Shown: positions 10,041-19,305, counted from the first letter of the stretch. The stretch: DNA of 64,000 nucleotides from Pedococcus dokdonensis (GCF_900104525.1 NZ_LT629711.1:1674001-1738000); one strand, 5' to 3'. A program made the numbers and translations. Notes: a model not told the origin generated them from the sequence alone.

Positions 10041-11710
10041 GCCCGGTCGAGCGACTCACGGGTCTGCCGGTGCCGCTCGAGCACGGCGCGCACCGGCCCG
10101 ACGATCCGCGCACCGGCCACGCCCGCCACCTTGTCGGTGAGGCGGCGCCGGATCTCCCGCCCGCGCCGCAGCGCTCCCCTGCGCCCCAGCCACCGGGCGA
10201 CCCCAGCGAGGCCGAGCCCGAGCAGCAAGCCGCCGAGGAACATGAGCAGCGGGATGGGCAGCGGACCCCACCGCGGGGTGTCGACCTGCGACACGGTGAG
10301 CCAGCCCAGCACCGCGATGACCGCGAGCCAGACCAGACCGAGCACCGCCACCAGGGCGAGCACGAGCTGGGCCGCGCCGAAGACCCGCCACCACAAGGGC
10401 ACCCGCATCTTGAGCGACGTCCCCACCACGGCCTGGTCGAGGGCGTCGGCCAGCTCGGGGCCCGGCGGCGTGGCCGCGTCGGCCACCGCCTCGGCCCAGC
10501 GGGTGGGCAACCCCTCGGCGGCCTGGTCGCCGACCTTGCGGGTGGCCAGCTCGACCGCCGACCGCGCGGCAGGGGTCGGCGGCGGGAGCGACGAGCGGCC
10601 GAGCACGGTGCGGACGTCTCCGGCCGTCACCGCCAGCTTCTCCTCGACCGCGTCACGGGTGTTGAGCCGCAACCGCTTCATCGGGTCGGGCCGCAGCGCG
10701 CGCACCCACCGCGTGAACGGCCAGCCCGTGCGACCCCAGGCCTGGTTGCGGTAGTCGCGTTCGACCGCGGCCACGACGGTCGGGATGCCGGCGGCCCGCG
10801 AGAGCGCGTCGACCAGCTCGGCGTCCACGGTCTCAGGCAGGGTCGGCTCGGTCGCCGCGACTCCCCCGCGCAGCGTGGCGGCGCTGGCCGACACGTCGGC
10901 CACGAGCCGGTGCTGGGCGGCGTTCTGGGCAGCCACCGCCGTCGCGAGCCGCATGCGGAGGTCGTCCACCCCGGCGCCGGTCGACGCGGAGGTCGCGATC
11001 ACCTGCACGCCCGCGATGCCGTCGTCGGCGGCCAGCCGGGTCAGGTCGTCGCGGATCTGGCCGGTGGCCTTCCCCGTGAGCCGGTCGGACTGGTTGAGGA
11101 CCACCACGGTGACCGCGTCGTGGGTGGCCAGCGCGCGCAGGTAGTCGTCGTGCAGGCGTGCGTCGGCGTACTTCTGGGGGTCGGTGACCCAGACGAACAC
11201 GTCGACGAGCTCGAGCACCCGCTCGGACTCGACGCGGTGCTCGACGACCCGCGAGTCGAAGTCGGGCAGGTCGAGCAGCACGAGTCCGTCGAGGGTCCAC
11301 GGGGTGTCGTGGGTGGCGTCCGTCGGCCCCGGCGTCACGTGGTGGCGCTGGGCCACCGACAGCCAGTCGAGCAGCTCGGTCGCGTCGTCGTCGCCCCACA
11401 CGGCGGCCACCGGCCGCGAGGTGGTGGGGCGCCGGGCCCCGACGACGGCGACCTCGGCCCCGACGAGGGTGTTGAAGAGGCTGGACTTGCCGGACCCGGT
11501 GGCTCCCGCGAGCGCGACGACGGTGTGGTTGCCCGCCTTGGAGGTCCGCTCGGCGATCTTGTCGACGACCGCCCGCGCCGAGGCGACCGCCCTGGGCTCC
11601 AGCTGCGCGCCCCCGTGCGCCAGAGCCTGCTCGAGGGCCTGCGAGCGACCGTTCAGCTCCTCCGAGCTCACCGCCTTGACCTGCTTGCTGCCCATTCTCA
11701 ACGGGCTCAT
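10022..11710 (-). CDS. membrane-associated Era/dynamin-like GTPase
   Basis: A 562-residue P-loop GTPase. The G1 motif ALAGATGSGKSSLFNTLVGAE lies near residue 70, TTSRP follows as switch I, G3 is in LVLLDLPDFDSR and G4 is VVLNQSD. The C-terminal third has two long hydrophobic helices (VFGAAQLVLALVAVLGLVWL and LPIPLLMFLGGLLLGLGLAG) and a basic tail, implying membrane association. ATG 11710 overlaps the stop of the upstream GTPase gene (ATGA), so the two are translationally coupled. Pairs of this kind are conserved in actinobacteria, but their role is not established. Confidence 0.85.
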   Translation of the reverse strand: MSPLRMGSKQVKAVSSEELNGRSQALEQALAHGGAQLEPRAVASARAVVDKIAERTSKAGNHTVVALAGATGSGKSSLFNTLVGAEVAVVGARRPTTSRPVAAVWGDDDATELLDWLSVAQRHHVTPGPTDATHDTPWTLDGLVLLDLPDFDSRVVEHRVESERVLELVDVFVWVTDPQKYADARLHDDYLRALATHDAVTVVVLNQSDRLTGKATGQIRDDLTRLAADDGIAGVQVIATSASTGAGVDDLRMRLATAVAAQNAAQHRLVADVSASAATLRGGVAATEPTLPETVDAELVDALSRAAGIPTVVAAVERDYRNQAWGRTGWPFTRWVRALRPDPMKRLRLNTRDAVEEKLAVTAGDVRTVLGRSSLPPPTPAARSAVELATRKVGDQAAEGLPTRWAEAVADAATPPGPELADALDQAVVGTSLKMRVPLWWRVFGAAQLVLALVAVLGLVWLAVIAVLGWLTVSQVDTPRWGPLPIPLLMFLGGLLLGLGLAGVARWLGRRGALRRGREIRRRLTDKVAGVAGARIVGPVRAVLERHRQTRESLDRAEQPRR

Positions 11711-13413
11711 CGAACCGCCTTCACTGCTGCTGCCGCGTCGGCCAGGCGTCGCGCCTGGCCCTCCTTGGTCTCCACGCCCTCGAGGGCACGCTCGTAGCGG
11801 ACCCGCTCCGCGGCATACAGCTCCTGCACGTGCTCGAGCAGGCGCTTGCGGGCCTTGGTCGCCATCTCGCGCACGGCCTGGTCGCCGAAGATCGCCTCGA
11901 GCACCTTCTGGGCCAGCACCGCGGTGCCACCTGCGATGCCCACCTCGGCGCCGACGAGCCCACCGGTGTGGGCGAAGGCCACCAGCATGAGGATCACGCC
12001 GATGCCGTTGAGCCCGTAGGCCGCGATGCGCGCGGTGGTGCGGCGGTCCTTGCCCTCTCCACGCACCAGCTCGAGCACCTCGCCCTGCCAGTCGCGGACC
12101 AGCCGCTCGATCCGCTCGGACAGGTCGGGTGACGCCTTGGACAACCCCTCCGTCGCGTCGAGCAGCTCGTCGCCGCCGGGGAGGCGGCGCCACTGGCGGG
12201 CGGCGGTCGCCGCAGCGCCCTGACCCTGGGCGGCGATGAGTGCGGCGACGCCGGTCTGCAGGGCCTCGCCGAGGTCGCCGGACGGGGGCGCCTGCCCCTT
12301 GAGCGCGGCGGTGATCCGGTCGCGGACCTTGGAGATGGTCGACTCGACCTGCTTGAAGAACTCGCCGGTGCCGACGTACTCCTGCCAGCGGGCCAGCACC
12401 TCCCCGCGCAGCAGCGTGCCGTCGGTCATGCCGTGCTCGACGTTCGCGAGCGCCTCGGCGTAGGCGGCGTCGGCCTCGCGCTGCAGCGCGGCGACGGCCT
12501 GGGCCTGCTGCTCGGTGGCCTGCACGAGCACCGTGGCTCGCTCGTCGAGGCTCCCCAGGGCGCCGTCGAGGGTCTGCTTGACGATCACCGACCGCGCGCG
12601 GGCGTCGCTCGCGAGCGCGGTCAGCCACGAGCGCAGCCGCGCGACGTCGGCTTCGGGGAGCCGGCCTTCTGCGGTGAGCGCGGCCTCGGGGATGCCGAAG
12701 ATCGGCGCGGTCGAGAGCCCCTGCTCGCGCAGCATCGACGCGAGGTGGCTGCGGATGTCGGCCATCGCCTCGGGCGGCACGCGGTCGAGCACGATGGCGA
12801 CGGCGGTGCCGCGCTCGGAGGCCTGGCGCAGGAGGTCCCACGGGACGGCGTCGGCATAACGGGCGGCGGTCGTCACGAACAGCCAGAGGTCTGCGGCGGC
12901 GAGCAGCTGTGAGGCCAGCGCGCGGTTGGCGCTCACGACGGAGTCGATGTCGGGCGCGTCGAGCAGCGCCATGCCGGGTGGGAGGGAGCGCGAGGCGACG
13001 AGCCGCAGGGCGTCGACACCGTCACCCGTGCTGGCCGCGCCGGTGACCCGGCTGAGGTTGGGGAGCACGCGGTCGTCGGAGAACCAGTGCGCGTCCTCCG
13101 GGTGGTGGACCAGGACCGGGGTCGTGGTGGTCGGTCGCAGCACGCCCGACCGGCTGACCTCGGCGTCGACGATGGAGTTCACGAGGGTCGACTTGCCCGC
13201 ACCGGTGGACCCGCCGACGACCGCCAGCAGGGGGGCGTCGAGCGAGCGCAGCCGCGGGATGACGTAGTCGTCGAGCTGCTTGAGGAGGGCGTCCCTGGTG
13301 GCCCGGCCGGTGGCCACCTCTGGCACGTCGAGGGGCAGCACAGCCTGCTCGACCTGCTCGCGAAGGGTCGTCACTGCGCCCAGCATGGACACGGCGTCGT
13401 CCCTGGAAATCAC
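11707..13413 (-). CDS. dynamin-family GTPase
   Basis: A 568-residue dynamin-like GTPase. G1 is AVVGGSTGAGKSTLVNSIVD near residue 66, switch I is in RPTTTTPVLV, G3 is LLDAPDIDSVVSANR and a VLDRVPPEA G4-like segment follows. Residues 290-470 are helical and heptad-rich, and a hydrophobic patch (IAAYGLNGIGVILMLVAFAH) suggests membrane contact. It starts with GTG at 13413 and overlaps the next GTPase by four bases. The two probably act together in membrane remodelling or envelope maintenance; this is inference from the family and coupling. Confidence 0.85.
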   Translation of the reverse strand: MISRDDAVSMLGAVTTLREQVEQAVLPLDVPEVATGRATRDALLKQLDDYVIPRLRSLDAPLLAVVGGSTGAGKSTLVNSIVDAEVSRSGVLRPTTTTPVLVHHPEDAHWFSDDRVLPNLSRVTGAASTGDGVDALRLVASRSLPPGMALLDAPDIDSVVSANRALASQLLAAADLWLFVTTAARYADAVPWDLLRQASERGTAVAIVLDRVPPEAMADIRSHLASMLREQGLSTAPIFGIPEAALTAEGRLPEADVARLRSWLTALASDARARSVIVKQTLDGALGSLDERATVLVQATEQQAQAVAALQREADAAYAEALANVEHGMTDGTLLRGEVLARWQEYVGTGEFFKQVESTISKVRDRITAALKGQAPPSGDLGEALQTGVAALIAAQGQGAAATAARQWRRLPGGDELLDATEGLSKASPDLSERIERLVRDWQGEVLELVRGEGKDRRTTARIAAYGLNGIGVILMLVAFAHTGGLVGAEVGIAGGTAVLAQKVLEAIFGDQAVREMATKARKRLLEHVQELYAAERVRYERALEGVETKEGQARRLADAAAAVKAVR

Positions 13414-13527
13414 ACCGCAAGCCTAACGAACCGGACGACCGTCACCGCACGCGACAGACCCGGGCGGAGCAGGCGTTCGGTAAAGGTCGTGTCCGTTCGG
13501 ACGAGGACGGACGCAGGCGGACGCGAG

Positions 13528-14286
13528 CTAGAACCGCCGGAAGTAGTCGTCGTACCCGCTGCTCGTCGACCCCTCGTCCGCACTCCTGGGGTGGAGGCGC
13601 TCGACCGGCTCGATCAGCTCGACCCCGTCGAGGGTGAGGTCGTCCAGGTTGGCGTCCGGGGCGGGCGCCGGGCGCCAGCGACGCGGCTCCCTCGCCGGCT
13701 TGTCGAGCTCGTCGTCGGGCGCCTCGAAGTCGGCCGGCAGCCGCAACCACCAGATCGCGCCCGCCGCCATGAGGACCAGGCCGAGGACCGGGGCGGCGGC
13801 CCCCGAGATCAGCAGCTCGGTGTATCCGGGGCCGGTGTCGAACGTCACGGTGCCGGGCGTGGCCGCGTTGGGGTCGCCGCGGACCAGCGCCACGACGATC
13901 GCGGCGAGCATGCCCAGGTTGACGAGCACCGTCACGGCGCCGAGGACGAGGACCTCCCAGCGCAGCAGGGAGGCGTGGCTGACCGGTTGGGCGAAGTGCA
14001 GGATCGCGACGACGGCCAGCACCAGCAGGAGGGCCAGCATGCCGCCGAAGAGGTTCTGGCCGAACCCGAACCCGTAGGTCGCGAACTGGCTCACCCGGTC
14101 CAGGAACGGGGGCGGCTCGGTCGGGTTGCCCTCGGGGCCGAAGTTCTGCCTCGTCGTCTGCCAGGCCTGCCAGCACATCAGCACCCAGCCGAGGACGCCC
14201 ACCCCCGCAGCGACCTCGAGGAGGCGCGCCGTCACGAACCACGTGCGCGGCGGCGACCACCCGGCGCTCCATCGTGACAGCTGCAT
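13528..14286 (-). CDS. multi-pass membrane protein of unknown function
   Basis: A 252-residue integral membrane protein. After a short N-terminus there are four hydrophobic segments: residues about 17-40, 75-105, 115-140 and 165-185. A charged, Asp/Arg/Pro-rich cytoplasmic tail ends in YDDYFRRF. The chosen ATG at 14286 follows GGAAGGGGACGCC. It lies upstream of the GTPase pair on the same strand but about 110 bases away, so co-transcription is uncertain. I do not recognise the family. Confidence 0.7.
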   Translation of the reverse strand: MQLSRWSAGWSPPRTWFVTARLLEVAAGVGVLGWVLMCWQAWQTTRQNFGPEGNPTEPPPFLDRVSQFATYGFGFGQNLFGGMLALLLVLAVVAILHFAQPVSHASLLRWEVLVLGAVTVLVNLGMLAAIVVALVRGDPNAATPGTVTFDTGPGYTELLISGAAAPVLGLVLMAAGAIWWLRLPADFEAPDDELDKPAREPRRWRPAPAPDANLDDLTLDGVELIEPVERLHPRSADEGSTSSGYDDYFRRF

Positions 14287-14359
14287 GGCGTCCCCTTCCT
14301 CCTTGCGCCAATCTAATCCAGAGCAGGCCCTCCCGACCCGGCCTCGACACAATGGCCCG

Positions 14360-14926
14360 ATGCGCATCTTCGCCGCCGTGGTCCCACCCGAGCCGGCCCT
14401 CGAGGACCTGTCCGCGTTCCTGGACCCCCGCCGCGACGCCGGTCCGGACCTGCGCTGGACCGACCCCAGCCTGTGGCACGTGACCACCGCCTTCATGGCC
14501 GACGTCCCGGCCCGTGTGGTCGACCCCCTCGTCGACGCCATCGCGGAAGCGGTGGCACCCCGTCGGCCGATGACGCTGGCCGTCAAGGGCGGTGGCGCCT
14601 TTCCCAACCCGTACGACGCGCGGGTCACCTGGATGGGCGTCGACGGCACTCCTGAGGACCTGGAGTCGCTGGCGGGCCTGGCTCGCGCCGTCCGACGGGC
14701 CTGCAGCCACGCCGGCGCCGGTCCCGAGGGCGGGCCGTTCACGCCGCACCTGACGGTGGCCCGCTCCCGCAAGCCGTTCGAGGCGACGCGGTGGCTCCGA
14801 GTGCTCGACGCGTATGCCGGGCCGTCCTGGACCGCGGCCGAGGTCACCGTGTTCGCGTCACACCGCGGTGAGGGCAAGGGGCGCCCGCACTACGAGCCGA
14901 TCGCGGTCGTCGACCTCTCCGGCTGA
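14360..14926 (+). CDS. thpR: RNA 2',3'-cyclic phosphodiesterase / 2'-5' RNA ligase family
   Basis: A 188-residue member of the 2H phosphoesterase superfamily. Both catalytic HxT tetrapeptides are present: HVTT at His40 and HLTV at His130. Spacing and length fit the LigT/ThpR group. The N-terminus MRIFAAVVPP is typical. ThpR hydrolyses 2',3'-cyclic phosphate RNA ends and can ligate tRNA halves in vitro. ATG 14360 was chosen because the longer frame is unlike the family. The gene diverges from the membrane-protein gene, and its stop lies inside the first unit of a 31-bp tandem repeat. Confidence 0.9.
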   Translation: MRIFAAVVPPEPALEDLSAFLDPRRDAGPDLRWTDPSLWHVTTAFMADVPARVVDPLVDAIAEAVAPRRPMTLAVKGGGAFPNPYDARVTWMGVDGTPEDLESLAGLARAVRRACSHAGAGPEGGPFTPHLTVARSRKPFEATRWLRVLDAYAGPSWTAAEVTVFASHRGEGKGRPHYEPIAVVDLSG

Positions 14927-15010
14927 CCCCCACCTCTGGCCACTGGTGCCGGCTGACCCGCCACCTCTGGCCACTGGTGCCGGCTGACCCGCCACATCTG
15001 GCCACTGGTG
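14919..15010. repeat. 30/31-bp tandem repeat, three copies, overlapping the thpR stop codon
   Basis: Units of 30, 31 and 31 bases lie head to tail at 14919-14948, 14949-14979 and 14980-15010. The common core is CCACCTCTGGCCACTGGTG, and each unit opens with CCGGCTGACCC. The TGA stop of thpR is in the first unit, and the later units repeat it outside the gene. Confidence 0.9.
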
Positions 15011-15072
15011 CCTGGCGCGAGCCCTGATCTGGGCGTCGTGTGCCGCATGGGTGGCCGGAAGTGCGCTGGTGG

Positions 15073-15146
15073 TGCCCCCGGCAGGACTCGAACCTGCGAC
15101 CTAGAGATTAGAAGGCTCTTGCTCTATCCAGCTGAGCTACGGGGGC
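15073..15146 (-). tRNA. tRNA-Arg (anticodon TCT)
   Basis: A 74-base cloverleaf on the minus strand. The acceptor GCCCCCG pairs with CGGGGGC, the D-arm is AGCTCAGCTGGATAGAGC, the anticodon loop CTTCTAA carries TCT, and the T-arm is GCAGGTTCGAGTCCTGC with discriminator A. The following CCA appears to be encoded at 15070-15072. Confidence 0.95.
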
Positions 15147-15159
15147 AATGCCGCAGAGT

Positions 15160-16410
15160 CTAGGACGCGGGCGAGGTGGTCTCGGCTGCTGCGAGCTGGC
15201 GAAGGCGGCGCAGGGCGAGCTCGGCGAGCAGCGCGGCGCCGTCGGGCACCACCGAGTCGTCGAAGTCGGCCCGCGGGGAGTGGTTGTCGGGGGCGTTCGC
15301 GTAGTCGCTCGCAGGGCAGGCGCTGAGGTTGACGTAGGCGCTGGGCACCTCCTGTCCGACGAACGAGAAGTCCTCGGCCCCCATCTCCGGGTTCCGTTGG
15401 TGGACGTACCGGTCCGCGCCGAACAGGTCGACGATGGTGTCCTTCGCGAAGGCGTACTCGCCCTCGTCGTTCATCGTGACCGGGTAGCCGGGCAGGTAGT
15501 CGACCTCGGCCCGCAGCCCGTGCGCCTCGGCCAGGCTCGTGGCGAGCTGCTCGATCTTGCGCGCCAGGTCGGAGCGGGCCTCCTCCGACAGGCTGCGCAG
15601 CGTCGCCTCGAACACCGCGTCGTCCGGGATGATGTTGTCCTTGGTGCCGCCGACGAACTTCCCGACCGTGATGACGACCGGGTCGAAGACGTCGAACTGC
15701 CGCGTCACCAGTGTCTGCAGGGCCACGACGATCTCGCACGCGACCGGGATGGGGTCCTTGGCGCGGAACGGCTGCGACCCGTGGCCGCCCTCCCCCACGA
15801 CCCGCACCTTCACCTCGTCGGCGGCCGCCATCAGCGGACCGGGTCGGCCGAACCACGTGCCGAGCGGCTGCTCCGAGGAATACACGTGCAACGCGTATGC
15901 CGCGTCGACGCGCCGCCCAGCCGCCTCGAGGAGCCCCTCGTCGATCATCGGCTTCGCGCCGCCCGGGCCCTCCTCGCCGGGCTGGAACATGAAGACGACG
16001 TCACCCTCGAGCTCGTCCCGCAGCTCGTGCAGCACCCGGGCCGCCCCGACCAGCGCGGCGACGTGCAGGTCGTGGCCGCAGGCGTGCATCAGCCCCACGT
16101 GCTCCGAGACGTAGTCCAACGGCAGGTCCTCGGTCACCGGCAGGGCGTCCATGTCGCCGCGCAGCAGCACGGCGGGTCGCGATCCGGCTGCGTCATCGGG
16201 TCCGGTCGCACCGCCGCGGCCGCGGAGCACCGCGACGACCGACGAGAGTGACTCCCCGAGGGTGATCTCGAGGTCGAGTCCCTCGAGCGCGTCGAGCACG
16301 GCTCGCTGGGTCAACGGCAGGGCCATCCCCAGCTCGGGGATCCGGTGGAGCCGGCGGCGGAGCGCGATGAGGTCCGGGCCGATGGTCGAGGCGAGGTCGA
16401 GGGTGCGCAC
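15160..16410 (-). CDS. M20-family amidohydrolase / peptidase
   Basis: A 416-residue zinc-dependent amidohydrolase of the M20D group (N-acyl amino acid hydrolase, hippurate or IAA-amino acid hydrolase-like). Motifs are RRRLHRIPELGM, the metal ligands in GLMHACGHDLHVAALVGAA, MFQPGEEGPGGAKPMIDEG with the catalytic Glu pair, AYALHV, and a C-terminal PEMGAEDFSFVGQEVPSAYV with the last ligand Glu. GTG 16410 is used; another in-frame GTG nine bases upstream is equally possible. It starts about ten bases after the protease gene on the same strand, so they may be co-transcribed. Confidence 0.92.
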   Translation of the reverse strand: MRTLDLASTIGPDLIALRRRLHRIPELGMALPLTQRAVLDALEGLDLEITLGESLSSVVAVLRGRGGATGPDDAAGSRPAVLLRGDMDALPVTEDLPLDYVSEHVGLMHACGHDLHVAALVGAARVLHELRDELEGDVVFMFQPGEEGPGGAKPMIDEGLLEAAGRRVDAAYALHVYSSEQPLGTWFGRPGPLMAAADEVKVRVVGEGGHGSQPFRAKDPIPVACEIVVALQTLVTRQFDVFDPVVITVGKFVGGTKDNIIPDDAVFEATLRSLSEEARSDLARKIEQLATSLAEAHGLRAEVDYLPGYPVTMNDEGEYAFAKDTIVDLFGADRYVHQRNPEMGAEDFSFVGQEVPSAYVNLSACPASDYANAPDNHSPRADFDDSVVPDGAALLAELALRRLRQLAAAETTSPAS

Positions 16411-16420
16411 CCCCTGCACG

Positions 16421-17623
16421 CTAGTACGCGCCGAGGAAGGCCCGACGGCTGGCGGTGAGCGTCTGCAGGAGCTGCTGCTCGGTGTCGAGGGCGCGGGCGT
16501 CCGCCGCACTGTGGTGCATCCGCGCCCGGAGCAGGGCGAGCTCGCTGGCCGAGTCCTGGAAGGTGCGCATCGAGCGCAGCATCGCGCCTCCACCGGAGGT
16601 GCGGGCCCAGAGCCGCGCCGACCGTCGGCCACTCATGGTCGACAGCATCTGCACCTCGCTCGGCGACAACCACCCGGCATCGGCGTACTCGCTGAGGTGC
16701 CGGCCGATCAGCCGCCCCTCTCGTCGCCGGGCCCAGACCACCAGGGCCACGAAGCCGACGAAGATCGGCACCTCGACGACGAGGTAGACCGACAGCATCC
16801 CGGCGCCACCGGTGATCGCCGCGAGGTTCCAGACGGCGTGCGAGAGCACGGCCAGCAGGTAGCCGCCGATCGGTGCGAGCACCTTGAGGGCACGCTGCCG
16901 AGCCGTGGCGGCGATGCCGATCCCGATGCCGGTGAGGATGGTGAACATGGGGTGCGCGAACGGGGTGAACAGACAGCGGGCGATGAACGTGCCGGTCAGC
17001 GCCGCGTCGCCGCCGGAGTCGTAGGCCATGCCCAGGTACTGGATGTTCTCGGTGAAGGCGAAGCCGGCGGCCACCACCCCGGCGTAGACCATCCCGTCGA
17101 TGATCCCGTCGAACTCGCGTCGCCGGAACCACCAGATCAGCAGCACGAGCAGGCCCTTGGAGGCCTCCTCCACCAGGGGCGCGGAGAAGACCGCCGTGGC
17201 GAGCATGGCGTCCTCCTCGCGACCGGTCGCCGCCTGGAACGCGATGTTCGCGCCGGTGTTGAAGATGCCCGCGAGCAGCGCGGCGACCAGCGCACCCCAG
17301 AGGAACGCCGTGACGAGGTAGCGGGTCGGCTCGGCCTCGAACCGGTCGAGCCACAGGAAGGTGGGGATGACGATGCCCAGCGGGATCGCCGCGAGCACGA
17401 TGGCGAGGAGGGTGGTGACGAGGCCGAGCGTCGCGCCGTAGTAGACCGACAGGACGACGGCCGCGAGGCCGAAGCCCACCACGATGACCCCGGCCAGCAG
17501 CCAGCTGCGCAGTTGGCTCCGGCCCGTCGCGCGAGCCGACGCCGGAGCGGCAGCAGGCGCGCCCGCGGACGGTGCCTGCGCGGCATACTCCTGCCCCTGT
17601 CCCGGGCCCTGTCCCCACGTCAT
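16421..17623 (-). CDS. PrsW-family intramembrane metalloprotease
   Basis: A 400-residue multi-pass protein. An Ala/Pro/Gln-rich N-terminal 45 residues precedes about eight membrane segments. The PrsW signature is visible: VEEASKGLLVLLIWW (EExxK), FTENIQYLGMAYD, CLFTPFAHPMFTILTGIGIG and LAVLSHAVWNLAAITGG, supplying the Glu and His residues thought to bind zinc. The C-terminal 90 residues are soluble and helical. Other PrsW proteins cleave anti-sigma factors; the substrate here is unknown. ATG 17623 has no clear ribosome-binding site, so it may be leaderless. Confidence 0.88.
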   Translation of the reverse strand: MTWGQGPGQGQEYAAQAPSAGAPAAAPASARATGRSQLRSWLLAGVIVVGFGLAAVVLSVYYGATLGLVTTLLAIVLAAIPLGIVIPTFLWLDRFEAEPTRYLVTAFLWGALVAALLAGIFNTGANIAFQAATGREEDAMLATAVFSAPLVEEASKGLLVLLIWWFRRREFDGIIDGMVYAGVVAAGFAFTENIQYLGMAYDSGGDAALTGTFIARCLFTPFAHPMFTILTGIGIGIAATARQRALKVLAPIGGYLLAVLSHAVWNLAAITGGAGMLSVYLVVEVPIFVGFVALVVWARRREGRLIGRHLSEYADAGWLSPSEVQMLSTMSGRRSARLWARTSGGGAMLRSMRTFQDSASELALLRARMHHSAADARALDTEQQLLQTLTASRRAFLGAY

Positions 17624-17702
17624 GCGGGGAAGGGTAGTCGAGGCACCAGCGCCACCGCCCGCTTGCTCGAGCCCCGTCGTGGCTGGGCAATAGGGTGGGT
17701 CG

Positions 17703-18332
17703 GTGACCGTCACCCCCACCGACCGCTCCGTCAACGACCGCATCGTCTGGATCGACTGCGAGATGACCGGGCTCTCCCTCGAGGCCGACGCCCTCATCGA
17801 GGTCGCCGCCCTCGTCACCGACTTCGAGCTCAACCAGCTCGGCGACGGCGTCGACGTCGTGATCCGGCCGCCGGACGCGGCCCTGGAGCAGATGGACGAC
17901 TTCGTGCGCACGATGCACACGACCTCCGGCCTGCTCGAGGAGCTGGCCGGCGGCACCACGATGGCAGACGCCCAGGAGCAGGTGCTCGCCTACGTGCGCG
18001 AGTGGGTGCCGGAGCCGCGCAAGGCCCCGTTGGGTGGCAACACGGTCGCCACCGACCGCGGCTTCCTCGCCCGTGACATGGCCGAGCTGGAGGCCCACCT
18101 GCACTACCGGATCATCGACGTCTCCTCGATCAAGGAGCTGTCGCGGCGCTGGTACCCGCGGGCCTACTTCGGCTCGCCCAAGAAGTCCGGCGGCCACCGG
18201 GCGCTCGCCGACATCCGCGAGTCGATCGCCGAGCTGCGCTACTACCGCGAGGCCGTCTTCGTCGCCCCGCCCGGCCCCGACAGCGACACCGCCAAGGAGA
18301 TCGCGGCGCGGCACGTCGTCGACCACGGCTGA
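17703..18332 (+). CDS. orn: oligoribonuclease
   Basis: A 209-residue DEDDh 3'-5' exoribonuclease that degrades short oligonucleotides, including pGpG. Exo I is [20 protein letters not shown], Exo II is in [15 protein letters not shown], and Exo III is [18 protein letters not shown] with the catalytic His. The GTG start at 17703 gives the usual N-terminus. It is divergent from the PrsW gene and followed by tRNA-His, an arrangement seen in actinobacterial chromosomes. Confidence 0.96.
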   Translation: MTVTPTDRSVNDRIVWIDCEMTGLSLEADALIEVAALVTDFELNQLGDGVDVVIRPPDAALEQMDDFVRTMHTTSGLLEELAGGTTMADAQEQVLAYVREWVPEPRKAPLGGNTVATDRGFLARDMAELEAHLHYRIIDVSSIKELSRRWYPRAYFGSPKKSGGHRALADIRESIAELRYYREAVFVAPPGPDSDTAKEIAARHVVDHG

Positions 18333-18440
18333 CCGGCCCGGTCGCTCGAGGGTGCTGGCGAGGGTGGTCACGAGCACCGGTCCGGAACCGGTACTATTGG
18401 CGACGCTTCCGCGACCGGCTCCGTCCGGTCGCGACGCATG

Positions 18441-18513
18441 GTGGGCGTAGCTCAGCTGGTAGAGCACCGCGTTGTGGTCGCGGGGGTCGCGGGTTCAAGC
18501 CCCGTCGCTCACC
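18441..18513 (+). tRNA. tRNA-His (anticodon GTG)
   Basis: A 73-base cloverleaf. The acceptor GTGGGCG pairs with CGCTCAC, the D-arm is AGCTCAGCTGGTAGAGC, the anticodon loop TTGTGGT lies in a CCGCG/CGCGG stem, and the T-arm contains GGGTTCAAGCCCC. The discriminator C is typical of tRNA-His. CCA is not encoded. Confidence 0.95.
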
Positions 18514-18522
18514 CCATCCGAG

Positions 18523-18549
18523 GGCCCCTGACCGATCCGGTCGGGGGCC
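18523..18549 (+). terminator. strong hairpin after tRNA-His
   Basis: A 12-bp stem (arms 18523-18534 and 18538-18549, one G-T wobble) with a 3-base loop lies nine bases beyond the tRNA and is followed by TTCGTCGT. It is a convincing intrinsic-type terminator for the orn/tRNA-His transcript. Confidence 0.75.
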
Positions 18550-18605
18550 TTCGTCGTGCCGGTCGGGGGTGGTGCTGAGTGAGCGCAGGCGGCCAGACTT
18601 GGGTC

Positions 18606-19256
18606 ATGGCCGGCTGCTGCGACCCGCACGGGTTCGAGAAGGTCTTCAGCCCGCGGTTCGCCCAGTCGCAGGCCCGGCGCTACCGCAGGCGCGGGCTGGG
18701 GAGGGCCGAGCGCGACATGGTGGACTTCCTCGCCGCCCGCGGGCTGGCCGGCGCGACCGTCCTTGAGATCGGTGGTGGCGTCGGTGAGATCCAGCTCGAG
18801 CTGCTCAAGCGGGGAGCGGCACGGGCGACCAACCTCGAGCTGGTCGCGGCCTACGACGGACCCGCCGGGGAGCTGGCCCGCGAGGCGGGGCTCGCCGACC
18901 GGATGGAACGCCGGCTGCACGACATCGTCGAGGCGCCCGACCAGGTCGAGCCGGCCGACGTCGTCGTGCTCCACCGGGTGGTCTGCTGCTACCCCGACTA
19001 CCAACGGTTGCTGGGAGCCGCGGCCGACCACGCCGGACGGTTGCTGGTGTTCAGCCATCCCCCGCACCACCTGGCCGCGCGGGCGTTCAGCGCCGCGCAG
19101 AATGCCGTCCTGCGACTGACCGGCCACCGCTACCAGTCGTTCGCCCACCCGCCCGAGGCGATGCTGGACGTCCTGCGCGACCGAGGGCTGACCGCCGTGC
19201 ACACCCACCGTGGCCCGGTGTGGCACGTGGAGGGGCTCGAGCGCCGGGCGGCCTGA
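18606..19256 (+). CDS. class I SAM-dependent methyltransferase
   Basis: A 216-residue Rossmann-fold methyltransferase. The SAM-binding motif I is VLEIGGGVGEIQLELLKRGA, with the acidic end of beta2 in TNLELV and motif IV VVVLHRVVCCYPDY. The CCDP N-terminus followed by SPRFAQSQARRYRRRGL is shared by an actinobacterial methyltransferase group related to magnesium-protoporphyrin O-methyltransferases. An in-frame GTG at 18579 is an alternative start. It stands alone after the tRNA-His terminator. The substrate is unknown. Confidence 0.85.
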   Translation: MAGCCDPHGFEKVFSPRFAQSQARRYRRRGLGRAERDMVDFLAARGLAGATVLEIGGGVGEIQLELLKRGAARATNLELVAAYDGPAGELAREAGLADRMERRLHDIVEAPDQVEPADVVVLHRVVCCYPDYQRLLGAAADHAGRLLVFSHPPHHLAARAFSAAQNAVLRLTGHRYQSFAHPPEAMLDVLRDRGLTAVHTHRGPVWHVEGLERRAA

Positions 19257-19305
19257 GCGCCGGGGCGGCCCCGCTCGGCGCTGACCGGTCGGGCAGGATG
19301 GACCC

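Noticed and set aside
9794..11797. 667-codon plus-strand frame over the second GTPase gene
   Set aside because: Low-complexity Arg/His/Gly/Asp-rich translation, mirror of the real gene; part of it is only the 22-bp repeat translated.
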